Shown here: positions 16,984 through 26,825 of the stretch, in pieces
Position numbering within the stretch: position 1 is the stretch's first letter
Layout: the number at the start of each line of letters is the position of its first letter
Source: Croceitalea dokdonensis DOKDO 023
GTDB lineage: Bacteria > Bacteroidota > Bacteroidia > Flavobacteriales > Flavobacteriaceae
Direction of reading: 5' to 3'
Length of the DNA stretch: 64,000 bases
Assembly: GCF_001306415.1 (NCBI RefSeq)
Contig: NZ_LDJX01000005.1
Coordinates: 62,001 to 126,000 of the forward strand
Program-made: the position numbers and the translations under genes
The notes under the pieces: model-generated
Database searches by the model: none
What the model was told of the DNA's origin: nothing
Seen by the model: only the letters and a program-made list of their open reading frames with translations

Positions 16984-18189
16984 ATGGATGTTTTAACACA
17001 TATGGTCAATGGATTGGAGTTGTTGATTTTGACGTATTTTGGTTTTGCGTCCATCTATGTTTTTCTATTTGCTTTTGCGGGACTTTTTAACATTAAGAAA
17101 AAACCGCAGATCATCAATAAACAGCGAAGGTTCGCAGTGCTCATACCGGGATATAAAGAAGACAATGTCATTGTGGAGGTGGCACGGCGTGCCTTGGAAC
17201 AGAGTTATGACGAGCACTTGTTTGATGTGGTCATTATAGCGGACTCCTTTAAGGAAATCACCCTACAAAAACTTAGGAAACTCCCCGTTACCTTGGTAGA
17301 GGTTGCCTTTGAAACAAGCACCAAATCCAAGGCATTGAACCAAGCGATGCAGGTTATTGGCGATGCGTACCAAGTTGCCCTCGTTTTGGATGCGGATAAT
17401 ATCATGGAGTTTGATTTTTTAGAACGTATCAATACCGCTTTTAACAAAGGGTATAAAGTGGTGCAGGGGCACCGTGTGGCCAAGAACATGAACACCCCCA
17501 TGGCCATTTTAGATGCCATCAGTGAGGAGGTCAACAATCATATTTTTAGAAAGGGACATCGGGTTTTGGGACTTTCATCTGCATTAATTGGCTCAGGTAT
17601 GGCCTTTGACTACCATTTTTTTAAAAGGACCATGGCAGAAATCAATGCCGTAGGCGGATTTGATAAGGAGCTGGAACTACGCTTGCTTAGGGATAGAACG
17701 CAAATAGCCTATTTACATGAAGCCATTGTGCTGGATGAGAAAGTACAGAAAACAGAGGTGTTTGCCAATCAGCGAAAACGATGGCTTTCTGCCCAGTTCG
17801 TTTACTTTAAACGTTTTGCAGTTTCGGGGGTCAAAGAGTTGTTCTTGAGGGGAAATTTGGATTTCGCGGATAAAGTGTACCAAATGATCTCGCCGCCCAG
17901 AGTCCTGCTTCTTGGTATGGTACTTTTTATTGCCATTTTGTATTCCCTGTTGGATGCCACGTTGCCGTCTTCCATACTCATGGTTCCTTCCGGCTATTGG
18001 CAAGGCACATTGGGATTGACCATTCTTGCCTTTATTATGGCAGTGCCCAGAAAATTTTATACCTCGGATACGCTGCGTGCATTGGCCAGCTTGCCCAAGA
18101 CGTTTTGGGTCATGTTTCGCTCCCTGTTCAAACTAAGGGGAGCCAATAAAAAATTTATACACACACAGCACGGTACACTAAACACGTAA
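16984..18189 (+). CDS. Membrane glycosyltransferase family 2, processive type
   Basis: About 401 residues: TM1 at about 10-32, GT-A catalytic domain (AVLIPGYKEDN, LDADNIMEFDFLE, GSGMAFDYHFF), a QRKRW motif in the position of QxxRW, then two C-terminal hydrophobic segments. The QxxRW motif is typical of cellulose/hyaluronan synthase-like enzymes that add sugars at the cytoplasmic face. ATG 16984 is preferred over the GTG one codon upstream. It follows the UDP-xylose synthase by 16 bp. Confidence 0.86.
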   Translation: MDVLTHMVNGLELLILTYFGFASIYVFLFAFAGLFNIKKKPQIINKQRRFAVLIPGYKEDNVIVEVARRALEQSYDEHLFDVVIIADSFKEITLQKLRKLPVTLVEVAFETSTKSKALNQAMQVIGDAYQVALVLDADNIMEFDFLERINTAFNKGYKVVQGHRVAKNMNTPMAILDAISEEVNNHIFRKGHRVLGLSSALIGSGMAFDYHFFKRTMAEINAVGGFDKELELRLLRDRTQIAYLHEAIVLDEKVQKTEVFANQRKRWLSAQFVYFKRFAVSGVKELFLRGNLDFADKVYQMISPPRVLLLGMVLFIAILYSLLDATLPSSILMVPSGYWQGTLGLTILAFIMAVPRKFYTSDTLRALASLPKTFWVMFRSLFKLRGANKKFIHTQHGTLNT

Positions 18190-18198
18190 ATAAGTCTT

Positions 18199-19359
18199 AT
18201 GAAAATTGGTATAGAAGGACAACGGCTTTTTAGAAAGAAAAAGCACGGTATGGACATGGTGGCGTTAGAGTTGATTAAAAACTTACAACGTATAGATACC
18301 CGTAACCAGTACGTCATTTTTGTAAAGCCAGATGTTGATGACGCTTGTATACCGGCAGCCCCTAATTTCAAAATTGTGGAATTGACATCAAAGTTTGGGT
18401 ACCCTGGGTGGGAACAGTGGGAACTTCCTCGCGCCGCTTTTAGAGAGGGTTGTGATGTCTTGCACTGTACCAGTAACACGGGGCCTATTTTTTGCAAGGT
18501 GCCGCTGGTAACTACCCTTCATGACATTATTTATTTGGAAAGTATCAGTGTTTTTCAAAAGGCGGGAACCTGGTACCAGAAGCTAGGCAATTTGTACCGC
18601 AGATTTTTTGTCCCATCGGTAATCAGAAAGAGTAAAAAAGTGATTACGGTCTCCAACTATGAGAAGGAACGGATAAACGCCTATTTTGGTTTTAAGGACG
18701 ATAGGTTAACGGCGGTTTACAATGGAGTAGGTGAACACTTTCAACAGGTCACCGATACCGTGGTTTTAAACACCATAAAACAAGAGTATAACCTACCGGA
18801 ACGTTACTTTTTCTTTTTGGGAAATACAGACCCAAAGAAGAATACTCTGGGTGTTTTAAAGGCCTTTGCCCTGTTTAACCAGCAGTACGGGAACCAGTTT
18901 AAATTGGTGATGTTGGATTTTGATGAAGACCGGTTAAAACGTATGCTTTTAGATATTAATGCTCCAGAACTGCGCGCCTTGATACACCTTACCGGATATG
19001 TGCCCAATGAGCTTTTACCCGCCATTATAAGTCAGTGCGAGGTATTTCTATACCCCTCCCTACGTGAGAGTTTTGGTATTCCTATATTGGAAGGAATGGC
19101 CTGTGGGGTTCCCGTAATCACATCAAACACCTCTTCTATGCCAGAGGTAGCGGGAGACAATGCGGCACTGATCGTAGATCCTTTTGATCCAAAACAAATC
19201 TCCGCTGCCATGCATACCCTGGTAGAAGATAAAATGCTCGCGGCCTTACTGGCCAAAAATGGTATTGAGCGTGCCAAGCATTTCTCATGGAAGGAAATGG
19301 CCAAGAATGTACTGGAACTTTATGAAGATGTTTTTAATGAATTGGAAAAACAGAAATGA
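18199..19359 (+). CDS. Glycosyltransferase family 4
   Basis: 386 residues, GT-B fold. N-terminal domain with LHCTSNTGP and TTLHDIIYL; C-terminal donor domain with YFFFLGNTDPKKN, LTGYVPNELLPAIIS and the GT4 E-x7-E region (RESFGIPILEGMACGVPVI). Transfers a sugar from a nucleotide donor, retaining mechanism, acting in the cytoplasm on the lipid-linked repeat unit. Overlaps the next glycosyltransferase by 4 bp. Confidence 0.92.
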   Translation: MKIGIEGQRLFRKKKHGMDMVALELIKNLQRIDTRNQYVIFVKPDVDDACIPAAPNFKIVELTSKFGYPGWEQWELPRAAFREGCDVLHCTSNTGPIFCKVPLVTTLHDIIYLESISVFQKAGTWYQKLGNLYRRFFVPSVIRKSKKVITVSNYEKERINAYFGFKDDRLTAVYNGVGEHFQQVTDTVVLNTIKQEYNLPERYFFFLGNTDPKKNTLGVLKAFALFNQQYGNQFKLVMLDFDEDRLKRMLLDINAPELRALIHLTGYVPNELLPAIISQCEVFLYPSLRESFGIPILEGMACGVPVITSNTSSMPEVAGDNAALIVDPFDPKQISAAMHTLVEDKMLAALLAKNGIERAKHFSWKEMAKNVLELYEDVFNELEKQK

Positions 19360-20543
19360 TGATGGAAAATAAAGACATTGTTGTGGTTGGGATTCAGCCT
19401 TGGGATATTCCCATAGGAAGCAATTGCAAGGATATTGCCACGCAGTTTGCCCAAGGGAACAGGGTGCTGTACGTTAATAATCCCATAAGTTATATCGACT
19501 TTATCAAGGACCCGGATTCAGAAAAAACAAAGAACAGGAAGGATGCCATAAAATATCCTGAAAACGCCTTGTACCAAGAGAGCAAAAACCTTTGGGTATA
19601 CACCCCTCCGGTAAAGACGTATCCCATAAATTTTGTGAACCATGATGGGCTTTTTAAGGTATTGAACAAGGTGAACAATAAAAAATTTGCAGAGGCTATC
19701 AAAAAGGCGGTTGCACGGCTAAACTTTAAGGACTTTATTTTGTTCAACGACCAAAATATGTTCTTGGGGTACTATTTAAAGGAACACCTGCGGCCAGAAA
19801 AGTATATCTATTATGTTAGGGACAACCTTCTTAATGTCCCGTATTGGAAAAAGCATGGCCACAAGGTGGAACCAAAATTAATTTCAAAGGCAGATATGGT
19901 ATTTACCAATTCCCTGTTGTACGAGGAAAATGCCAGGCGCTACAATGAAAAAAGTTTTATGGTAGGGCAGGGTTGTGATACGGAAATGTACCAGGCCAAT
20001 ATGGTTGCCAAGGCAGAAGAACTTATGGGTATTGAAAAACCGATAATTGGTTATGTGGGCTTTTTGTCTTCCAAGAGACTGGATATTGAAATTATTGAGC
20101 ACATTGCCATTAGTAGGCCAGACTATGAGGTGGTATTGGTGGGTCCGGAAGACGATAGTTTTCAACGGTCTAACCTACACCAGTTGGCCAATGTCCGTTT
20201 TTTAGGTCCAAAACCGCCGGAAACCTTGCCCGCCTACATTAAAGGGTTTGATGTTGCCATTAATCCCCAACGACTGACCAAGGCAACCATGGGCAATTAC
20301 CCTAGAAAGATAGATGAGTACCTGGCTATGGGAAAACCTACGGTAGCTACACGGACCAAGGCCATGGCGTACTTTGGGGACGTGGTGTTTTTGGCCAAGG
20401 ATAAGGAGGAATACGTAGCCATGATCGCTAAGGCCTTGGCATCGGATTCCGAGGAAAAACAGCAAGAAAGGATTGCCGTTGGGCATGCGCACAGTTGGGC
20501 CAATTGTGTCGCAACCATGTATAACCATTTGCAAAACAACTGA
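19356..20543 (+). CDS. GT-B glycosyltransferase (GT4-like)
   Basis: 395 residues with a GT-B C-terminal half (IGYVGFLSSKRLD, VVLVGPEDD, VRFLGPKPPETLPAYIKGFDVAINP, KIDEYLAMGKPTVAT). The N-terminal half includes VVVGIQPWDIPIGSNCKDIATQ-type sequence seen in Bacteroidota EPS glycosyltransferases. Donor and acceptor cannot be told from sequence. Start ATG 19356 overlaps the previous stop; further in-frame ATGs are at 19359 and 19362. Confidence 0.85.
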   Translation: MMMENKDIVVVGIQPWDIPIGSNCKDIATQFAQGNRVLYVNNPISYIDFIKDPDSEKTKNRKDAIKYPENALYQESKNLWVYTPPVKTYPINFVNHDGLFKVLNKVNNKKFAEAIKKAVARLNFKDFILFNDQNMFLGYYLKEHLRPEKYIYYVRDNLLNVPYWKKHGHKVEPKLISKADMVFTNSLLYEENARRYNEKSFMVGQGCDTEMYQANMVAKAEELMGIEKPIIGYVGFLSSKRLDIEIIEHIAISRPDYEVVLVGPEDDSFQRSNLHQLANVRFLGPKPPETLPAYIKGFDVAINPQRLTKATMGNYPRKIDEYLAMGKPTVATRTKAMAYFGDVVFLAKDKEEYVAMIAKALASDSEEKQQERIAVGHAHSWANCVATMYNHLQNN

Positions 20544-20547
20544 TGCC

Positions 20548-21687
20548 ATGAAAATGAAGAGCAAATTATATCGTGTTTGGAAATACATGTCCGAGCGACA
20601 ATTAAGGGAGCATTACAAAAAGCACTACACAAGGGAGCTGGCCGTATTTGAGAACGACACCGATAAAAAGGCAAGAAATGTCATCAAGCGTGAAATGAAG
20701 ATGTTGCATAAATTTTGGGGCTGCTATCCCTATCAATACATCCGTTACGGGATGTATAAAAAATCATGCCATTTGTCCCATGAACAAATGAAGGATTATA
20801 TCCCCAATTATTTTGCCTATTACTTGTTCTTTCCCAAGTATTTTAAAGATTATGGGATTGTGAGTGAAGACAAAGAGCTCACGTATAGGGTGTTGGATTC
20901 CTATAAAATCAAGCAGCCAGTGCTGCTTTTACAGTATAAAAATGGGGTGTTTTATGATGGTGCCAAGAATATCATTTCTCCAAGTGCCGTGGATGGAATT
21001 GTCCATGGGTCCAAGGCTAAAAAGTTGTTTCTAAAACCCACCCATGGTTTGGGAGGTAGGGGTATTATGATCTTTGCCAATAAGGACGGTTTTGTAGATG
21101 AGGACAACCAAAGCCTTTCAGCTGCATATATCGCTGGGCAATTGGGCGATTCCGAAGACTACATCCTACAAGAAGGCTTACAACAGCACAATGAACTCAA
21201 TAAAATCTATCCCAACGCGGTCAATACCTTTAGGGTGATGACGCAGGTGAAGAACGGTAAGGCCAACATCATGTATTCCATGTTGCGTATGGGGCAGGGG
21301 GGCAGCCAGTTGGACAACGCCAGCCAGACTGGCTTGGTCTGCAAAATTAATGTGGAGACCGGAAAGTTTGATGATATGATCCATGTTGGCCATGGCAAAA
21401 CCATTGATAAGCACCCAGATACGGATTTCTCTTTTAAGGAGTATGTATTTCCCTATTGGGATACCATTAAAAGCTTTGTGGAGAAGACGGCCCAGAAAAT
21501 GGAGGCCATCCCGTTTATGGGGTGGGATATTGCCTATTCAAAAGATGGCCCGGAAGTTATAGAAATGAACGCAGGTGCAGGCTTGGAATATTTGCAGGAT
21601 TGTCATGGTGGCGTAAGACAGGCTTACGGAATTGAGGATCCAAAACGCTACTGGTACAGTAAAACCTATGCCATTAAAGACCTTTGA
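20548..21687 (+). CDS. Sugar-transfer-associated ATP-grasp protein
   Basis: About 379 residues from the ATG at 20548, 4 bp after the previous stop; a longer frame from 20473 would overlap that gene and is not preferred. An ATP-grasp core is recognisable (KLFLKPTHGLGGRGI, YILQEGLQQH, NTFRVMTQVKNG, GWDIAYSKDGPEVIEMNAGAG). It matches the ATPgrasp_ST family, found inside polysaccharide clusters and thought to ligate a carboxylate (such as an amino or hydroxy acid) onto a sugar or lipid-linked intermediate. Substrates are not known. It may add an unusual substituent to the glucuronate or other sugar (inference). Confidence 0.83.
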   Translation: MKMKSKLYRVWKYMSERQLREHYKKHYTRELAVFENDTDKKARNVIKREMKMLHKFWGCYPYQYIRYGMYKKSCHLSHEQMKDYIPNYFAYYLFFPKYFKDYGIVSEDKELTYRVLDSYKIKQPVLLLQYKNGVFYDGAKNIISPSAVDGIVHGSKAKKLFLKPTHGLGGRGIMIFANKDGFVDEDNQSLSAAYIAGQLGDSEDYILQEGLQQHNELNKIYPNAVNTFRVMTQVKNGKANIMYSMLRMGQGGSQLDNASQTGLVCKINVETGKFDDMIHVGHGKTIDKHPDTDFSFKEYVFPYWDTIKSFVEKTAQKMEAIPFMGWDIAYSKDGPEVIEMNAGAGLEYLQDCHGGVRQAYGIEDPKRYWYSKTYAIKDL

Positions 21688-21689
21688 TT

Positions 21690-22322
21690 ATGATCGCTAG
21701 AATAAAATCCAACCCGAGGTTAAAAAAGTTTGTGCTATGGCTTATTGCACCTAGCAGAAACCCAAGGCCCCGTTGGTTCATTAAACTAATGGTAAACCCT
21801 TTGGTCCATAAAAAAGGCAAAGGGTCCGTTATTAGAAGGAATAGTAGAATTGATGTTTTTCCTTGGAAACGGTTTGAGATTGGAAAACTAACTACGATAG
21901 AAAGTTTTTGTACTGTGAACAATGGTTCTGGTGATGTACTGTTGGGAGATCGTGTACGTGTAGGAATAGGCAGTGTGGTTATTGGACCAGTCAAGATGGG
22001 CAATGGTTCAGGTTTGGGCCAACATGTATTTGTTTCTGGCTTTAACCACGGTTTCGCGGACGGACTTAAAAACTCCAGCGAACAACCTTTGGATATAAGG
22101 CCTACCGTTATAGAGGATGAAGCGCATATCGGTGCCAATTCCGTAGTGCTTGCGGGCGTGCACATTGGCAGAAATTGCCAAGTAGGTGCCGGGAGCGTTG
22201 TCACTAAGGATATCCCGCCCTATAGCGTGGCCGTTGGTAACCCTGCCAGAGTGATCAAACAATACAACCACCACACAGGGTTGTGGGAAGCCGTAAACAA
22301 GAATAAGGCAGTAGCCTTTTAA
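21690..22322 (+). CDS. Left-handed beta-helix O-acetyltransferase
   Basis: About 210 residues from ATG 21690 (a TTG two codons upstream is less likely). Hexapeptide repeats run from about 60 to 190 (IGKLTTIES, VRVGIGSVVIGPVKMGNGSGLG, IGANSVVLAGVHIGRNCQVGAGSVVTKDIPPYSVAVGNPARVI). WbbJ/NodL-like enzymes use acetyl-CoA to acetylate sugar hydroxyls. Its place between the ATP-grasp enzyme and a glycosyltransferase points to decoration of the EPS repeat unit. Confidence 0.9.
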   Translation: MIARIKSNPRLKKFVLWLIAPSRNPRPRWFIKLMVNPLVHKKGKGSVIRRNSRIDVFPWKRFEIGKLTTIESFCTVNNGSGDVLLGDRVRVGIGSVVIGPVKMGNGSGLGQHVFVSGFNHGFADGLKNSSEQPLDIRPTVIEDEAHIGANSVVLAGVHIGRNCQVGAGSVVTKDIPPYSVAVGNPARVIKQYNHHTGLWEAVNKNKAVAF

Positions 22323-22333
22323 AAGAATAGAAT

Positions 22334-23545
22334 ATGCAAGCGTTGGAAATTATCTTTTGGGTTGCCTTGGGAATTATTTTTTACTCCTATCTAGGCTATG
22401 GGATACTATTGTTCATCATCATTAAAATCCGTAGGGCATTGGGCTTGGGAAAACCTTTTACCGGCAATGGGGATTACGAGCCAGAGGTCACCTTATTTGT
22501 CGCCGCCTTTAATGAAAAGGATTATTTAGACCAAAAAGTAAACAACTCCAGAAGCTTAAACTATCCAAGTGAAAAAGTGACCCAATTATGGGTAACCGAT
22601 GGGTCCGATGATGGCACCCCGGATATCTTGAAACGATATAAAGATGTTAAAGTACTGCATGAACCCGCTAGAAAAGGGAAGATAGCTGCGATGAACCGTG
22701 GTATGAAACAGGTGACAACCCCAATTGTTATCTTTTCCGACGGCAATACCAGCCTTGGTAAGGATTCCATCAAAGAAATTGTGAAGCTGTTTAGAGACCC
22801 CAAGGTAGGCTGTGTGTCAGGAGAAAAAAGAATTTATGGCAAAGATGCGGATAGTGCCGCGGCTGCGGGAGAGGGGATGTATTGGAAATATGAGTCCCAA
22901 CTCAAAAAATGGGATGCGGAACTGTATTCCGTTGTTGGGGCAGCAGGTGAGCTTTTTGCCATCCGTACCGAACTTTGGCAGGAGGTGGAAAAGGATACCT
23001 TATTGGATGATTTTATGATTTCCCTGCGCGTGGCCATGAAGGGACAGACCATCCAATATAATCCAGAGGCCTATGCCATTGAAAATGCCTCTGCCAATGT
23101 AAAGGAAGAGTTGAAAAGAAAGATAAGAATCTCTGCGGGAGGGATACAATCCGTGGTACGCCTAGCACCACTATTGAATGTTTTTAAATACGGCACCCTA
23201 TCTTTCCAGTACATCTCCCACCGGGTACTGCGTTGGACGCTTACCCCCTTGTTACTGTTGTTATTGTTGCCCATTAACTTTATACTGGCCCTGAATGAAG
23301 GGATGTTCTCTTTGGGCAGTTATCCTATGTTGTTTATGGGTCAGTTGTTGTTTTATGGGGCCGCCCTGTTGGGCTGGTTTTTAGAACATAGGCACATTAG
23401 GCTTAAGGCCTTGTTCATTCCCTATTATTTCTTTATTATGAACCTTTCCGTGTTTCTGGGTTTTGCAAGGTACCTTAAAGGAAATCAATCCGTAAATTGG
23501 GAACGGGCGCAGCGCGGTGGCACGGCCACCGAAGTTGTTGCTTAA
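22334..23545 (+). CDS. Membrane glycosyltransferase family 2
   Basis: 403 residues: an N-terminal helix (LEIIFWVALGIIFYSYLGYGILLFI), a GT-A domain (EVTLFVAAFNEKDYL, WVTDGSDDGTPDIL, IVIFSDGNTSLG, TLLDDFMIS, RKIRISAGG) and three C-terminal hydrophobic segments. Architecture is like hyaluronan/ceramide glucosyltransferase-type enzymes. It is the last gene of the second EPS operon and ends in a 4-bp tail-to-tail overlap with the kinase gene on the other strand. Confidence 0.87.
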   Translation: MQALEIIFWVALGIIFYSYLGYGILLFIIIKIRRALGLGKPFTGNGDYEPEVTLFVAAFNEKDYLDQKVNNSRSLNYPSEKVTQLWVTDGSDDGTPDILKRYKDVKVLHEPARKGKIAAMNRGMKQVTTPIVIFSDGNTSLGKDSIKEIVKLFRDPKVGCVSGEKRIYGKDADSAAAAGEGMYWKYESQLKKWDAELYSVVGAAGELFAIRTELWQEVEKDTLLDDFMISLRVAMKGQTIQYNPEAYAIENASANVKEELKRKIRISAGGIQSVVRLAPLLNVFKYGTLSFQYISHRVLRWTLTPLLLLLLLPINFILALNEGMFSLGSYPMLFMGQLLFYGAALLGWFLEHRHIRLKALFIPYYFFIMNLSVFLGFARYLKGNQSVNWERAQRGGTATEVVA

Positions 23546-24678
23546 GCCGGAGCGGTTGCAAGAACCGGTAAATCAAAATAAAAGGTACTGCCCTTGCCCA
23601 CTTTACTTTTAATATTGAGCTGCCCGCCATTTTTATGGATAAAGTTTTGGCAAAGGATAAGACCCAGACCGGTACCTGGTTCCTTATTGGTACCAAGTTT
23701 GCTAAAATGTTCATTTGGGTTTAAAATCTTTTCAATATCCTCTTTAGGAATTCCTTGGCCATTATCGGAAACCTCAATGACAAGCCGCTCGTTTTTAGCA
23801 ATAGCGTTTACTTGTATGAGGCCCGAGGTGGGTGTAAATTTAATGGCATTGGACACCAAATTCCTGAGCACTGTTTTTATGGTATTTACATCTGCATAGA
23901 CCATAGTATTGGCTGCTATAGCATTTTTTAAGGTTATCTTTTTATGGTCACTGGAGAGTTTTAATAGCCTTATGGTCTGATCCACCAATTCATGAATGTC
24001 CAATTGTTCTGGAATTACTTGTATTTGGTCACTTTCGGCCTTTGCCCATCCCAGTAAGTTTTGAAGCAGGTTTAAGGCCTCGTCCATAGTTTTTAAGAGG
24101 CCAAAGACAGTACCATCCAAAAAGTCATCACTCTTGGGATCTATGATTCCCCTAATGATAAAATCCATTTTTAGTTTTGCAGCACTGAGCGGTGACCTAA
24201 GGTCATGGCCTATAATGGAGAACATCCGATCTTTTAGCGCGTTGGATTGTCTAAGGTTTTCTGCCTGTTCCTTAATTTGGTTCTTGGCCCTTACCAAAGC
24301 CACATGGGTCTGTATTCTGGCAATAAGCTCTTGCTCATTAAAGGGTTTGGTAACGTAATCTACCCCACCCACCTGAAATCCTTTTACCTTATCTTTTACA
24401 TTTACCTTTCCTGTAAGGAAGATCACCGGTATTTCCTTATATTTTTTATAGGATTTGATTTTTTCACAAAGTTCAAATCCCTCTATACGGGGCATCACCA
24501 CATCCAACAAAATTAGATCAGGGAGCTTTTCCTCTAATAATTCAAACAAATACCCATCGTCCTGTGTTCCTTTAAAATCAATATCGTTCCGCTCTAAAAT
24601 AAAGCTCAACAGCTCAATGTTTAGCTGCTCATCGTCAACGGCAATAATCAGTGGTTTATCAGAATTTTGGTTTTCCAT
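23542..24678 (-). CDS. Receiver-histidine kinase hybrid
   Basis: 378 residues: N-terminal receiver (VDDEQLNIELL, phospho-Asp in LILLDVVMPRIEG, Lys in DYVTKPFN), then coiled coil, HisKA (FSIIGHDLRSPLSA) and HATPase (NLVSNAIKF, DNGQGIP, GTGLGLILCQNF). No membrane segment. A receiver in front of a kinase core fits a mid-relay element that is phosphorylated by another kinase and then controls its own output. It is transcribed away from the dTDP-rhamnose operon, sharing the 214-bp region that contains EPS promoter 3, so it may belong to the same regulatory circuit. Confidence 0.92.
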   Translation of the reverse strand: MENQNSDKPLIIAVDDEQLNIELLSFILERNDIDFKGTQDDGYLFELLEEKLPDLILLDVVMPRIEGFELCEKIKSYKKYKEIPVIFLTGKVNVKDKVKGFQVGGVDYVTKPFNEQELIARIQTHVALVRAKNQIKEQAENLRQSNALKDRMFSIIGHDLRSPLSAAKLKMDFIIRGIIDPKSDDFLDGTVFGLLKTMDEALNLLQNLLGWAKAESDQIQVIPEQLDIHELVDQTIRLLKLSSDHKKITLKNAIAANTMVYADVNTIKTVLRNLVSNAIKFTPTSGLIQVNAIAKNERLVIEVSDNGQGIPKEDIEKILNPNEHFSKLGTNKEPGTGLGLILCQNFIHKNGGQLNIKSKVGKGSTFYFDLPVLATAPA

Positions 24679-24800
24679 ATATAAAAAAGTAACACTAAAG
24701 TAAGAAAAAGATTAAGTAGTATTAAGAAATAACCTATTTTATCTTTTAGTTCTGTTAAGGAGGCAATGGATAAAATTTAAATGTAATATCTTATGTTTCC

Positions 24801-24865
24801 ACAACGCATAATGGAGTTTTCACAACATAAATTAAATCCTTACTAATTGTAAGAATATATTTACA
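24801..24865 (+). promoter_or_regulatory. EPS promoter 3: 21-bp-spaced direct repeats plus -7 box
   Basis: ACAAC at 24801-24805 and 24822-24826, 21 bp start to start, then 29 bp to TATATTTA (24856-24863), close to TAnnTTTG. The -7 box lies in the dyad TGTAA-N8-TTACA (24848-24865). About 25 nt of leader precede the rfbB ATG at 24893. It sits in the divergent region with the kinase at 23542-24678 and could influence both directions. Confidence 0.68.
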
Positions 24866-24892
24866 AAGTAATTTTAGTAAAAACCAGTTCTA

Positions 24893-25933
24893 ATGACAAC
24901 ATCAATTTTGGTTACGGGAGGGGCGGGCTTTATAGGTTCAAATTTTATTCCCTATTTCTTAAATGCCCATCCTGATATTCACCTTATAAATATAGACGCC
25001 TTAACCTATGCGGGCAATCTGGACAATTTATCGGAAATAGCCACTGCGCAGAATTATACGTTCATTGAGGGCGATATTTGTGACCGACCGTTGATTGAAC
25101 GTATTTTTAACAAGTATGATGTTACCGGGGTAATCCATTTTGCGGCAGAATCCCATGTGGATAACTCCATCACACATCCTGATGCTTTTATGCAGACCAA
25201 TATCATAGGCACCTTTAATTTAATTGATGTTGCCAAAAAACATTGGATGATAGGCCCCGGTATTTATAAGGAGGCCTACAAAAATTCACGTTTCCACCAT
25301 GTATCAACGGATGAGGTATACGGAACTTTGGGACAAGAGGGGCTTTTTAAGGAAACCACCCCTTTTGCGCCCAACAGTCCTTACAGTGCTTCTAAGGCTT
25401 CGTCAGATTTTATAGTAAGAAGTTATCACCACACCTTTGGCATGAACGTGGTGACCACCAACTGCTCCAATAATTACGGACCTAAACAGCATGATGAAAA
25501 GTTGATTCCCACCATTATAAGAAAGGCGCTTTCCAAAGAGCCCATTCCCATTTATGGAGACGGTTCCAATATTAGGGATTGGCTCTATGTCCTGGATCAT
25601 TGTAAAGGGATAGCCCTTGCCTATGAAAAGGGTGTCTCAGGAGAAACCTATAACATTGGTGGCCGTAATGAACGTAACAACCTGTACATTGCCAAAAAGG
25701 TCTGTGAGCTTTTGGATGCCAAGCATCCCAGAAAGGACAGTACATCTTATAAGGACCTGATCACCTATGTTAAGGATCGTGCAGGTCATGACTTTAGATA
25801 TGCCATAGACGCCACAAAAATTGAAAATGATCTTGGCTGGAAGGCCGATGAAAATTTTGAATCAGGAATAGATAAGACCATAGATTGGTACTTGGAACGT
25901 TACGTTGAAAATCAAAAATCTAGTTTAGCATAA
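24893..25933 (+). CDS. rfbB: dTDP-glucose 4,6-dehydratase
   Basis: 346 residues. Second enzyme of dTDP-L-rhamnose synthesis. NAD motif GGAGFIGSNF, VIHFAAESHVDNSI, STDEVYG and catalytic YSASKASSDF; NYGPKQHDEKLIP is typical. First gene of the rfbBACD operon, directly after EPS promoter 3. Confidence 0.97.
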   Translation: MTTSILVTGGAGFIGSNFIPYFLNAHPDIHLINIDALTYAGNLDNLSEIATAQNYTFIEGDICDRPLIERIFNKYDVTGVIHFAAESHVDNSITHPDAFMQTNIIGTFNLIDVAKKHWMIGPGIYKEAYKNSRFHHVSTDEVYGTLGQEGLFKETTPFAPNSPYSASKASSDFIVRSYHHTFGMNVVTTNCSNNYGPKQHDEKLIPTIIRKALSKEPIPIYGDGSNIRDWLYVLDHCKGIALAYEKGVSGETYNIGGRNERNNLYIAKKVCELLDAKHPRKDSTSYKDLITYVKDRAGHDFRYAIDATKIENDLGWKADENFESGIDKTIDWYLERYVENQKSSLA

Positions 25934-25962
25934 CCCGTATAGGTTCTTAAAATAGTAGTAGT

Positions 25963-26823
25963 ATGAAAGGAATTATTTTAGCAGGAGGCTCGGGTACCAG
26001 GCTACATCCATTGACCTTAGCTGTAAGTAAACAGTTGATGCCAGTGTATGATAAACCTATGATTTATTACCCACTTTCTACCCTAATGGAATCTGGGATT
26101 TGGGAAATCCTGATCATATCCACACCGCATGATTTGCCTTTGTTTCAAAAGTTACTGGGTGATGGTCGAAAATATGGGTGCAGGTTTGAGTATGCCGTGC
26201 AAGAAGAACCCAATGGATTGGCTCAGGCCTTTATTATTGGCGAAGATTTTATTGGCGAAGATAAGGTGGCCCTTATTCTGGGGGATAACATTTTTTATGG
26301 TACAGGATTGGAACATCTGCTGCAATCCAACAACGACCCAAATGGCGGAATTATTTATGCGTACCACGTCACGGACCCAGAACGTTATGGGGTAGTGGAG
26401 TTTGATGAGGCTGGTAAGGTAATTTCCATTGAGGAGAAACCTAAGGCACCAAAATCCAATTACGCAGTGCCGGGCATTTATTTTTACGATAACGAGGTAG
26501 TGGAAATCGCCAAGAATATGAAGCCCAGTGCCCGTGGGGAACTTGAGATTACGGACGTCAACAAAGAATATCTAAGAAGGGGAAAGCTCCAAGTGAGCAT
26601 CATGGACAGGGGAACCGCTTGGCTAGATACCGGCACCTTTGCCTCTTTGATGCAAGCAGGCCAGTTTGTCCAGGTCATAGAAGAAAGACAAGGCTTAAAA
26701 ATAGGGGCCATAGAGTCTGCTGCCTACAAGATGGGATATATCACCAAAAACCAGTTCAAGAAATTGTCCGAGCCCTTTTTAAAGAGCGGATATAGCAAAC
26801 GCTTGCTTGAAGTAATATCATAA
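25963..26823 (+). CDS. rfbA: Glucose-1-phosphate thymidylyltransferase
   Basis: 286 residues, full length for the short RmlA type. Nucleotide-binding [11 protein letters not shown], substrate region [24 protein letters not shown], and C-terminal [10 protein letters not shown]. Makes dTDP-glucose from dTTP and glucose-1-phosphate. Placed between rfbB and rfbC with short gaps. Confidence 0.97.
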   Translation: MKGIILAGGSGTRLHPLTLAVSKQLMPVYDKPMIYYPLSTLMESGIWEILIISTPHDLPLFQKLLGDGRKYGCRFEYAVQEEPNGLAQAFIIGEDFIGEDKVALILGDNIFYGTGLEHLLQSNNDPNGGIIYAYHVTDPERYGVVEFDEAGKVISIEEKPKAPKSNYAVPGIYFYDNEVVEIAKNMKPSARGELEITDVNKEYLRRGKLQVSIMDRGTAWLDTGTFASLMQAGQFVQVIEERQGLKIGAIESAAYKMGYITKNQFKKLSEPFLKSGYSKRLLEVIS

Positions 26824-26825
26824 GT

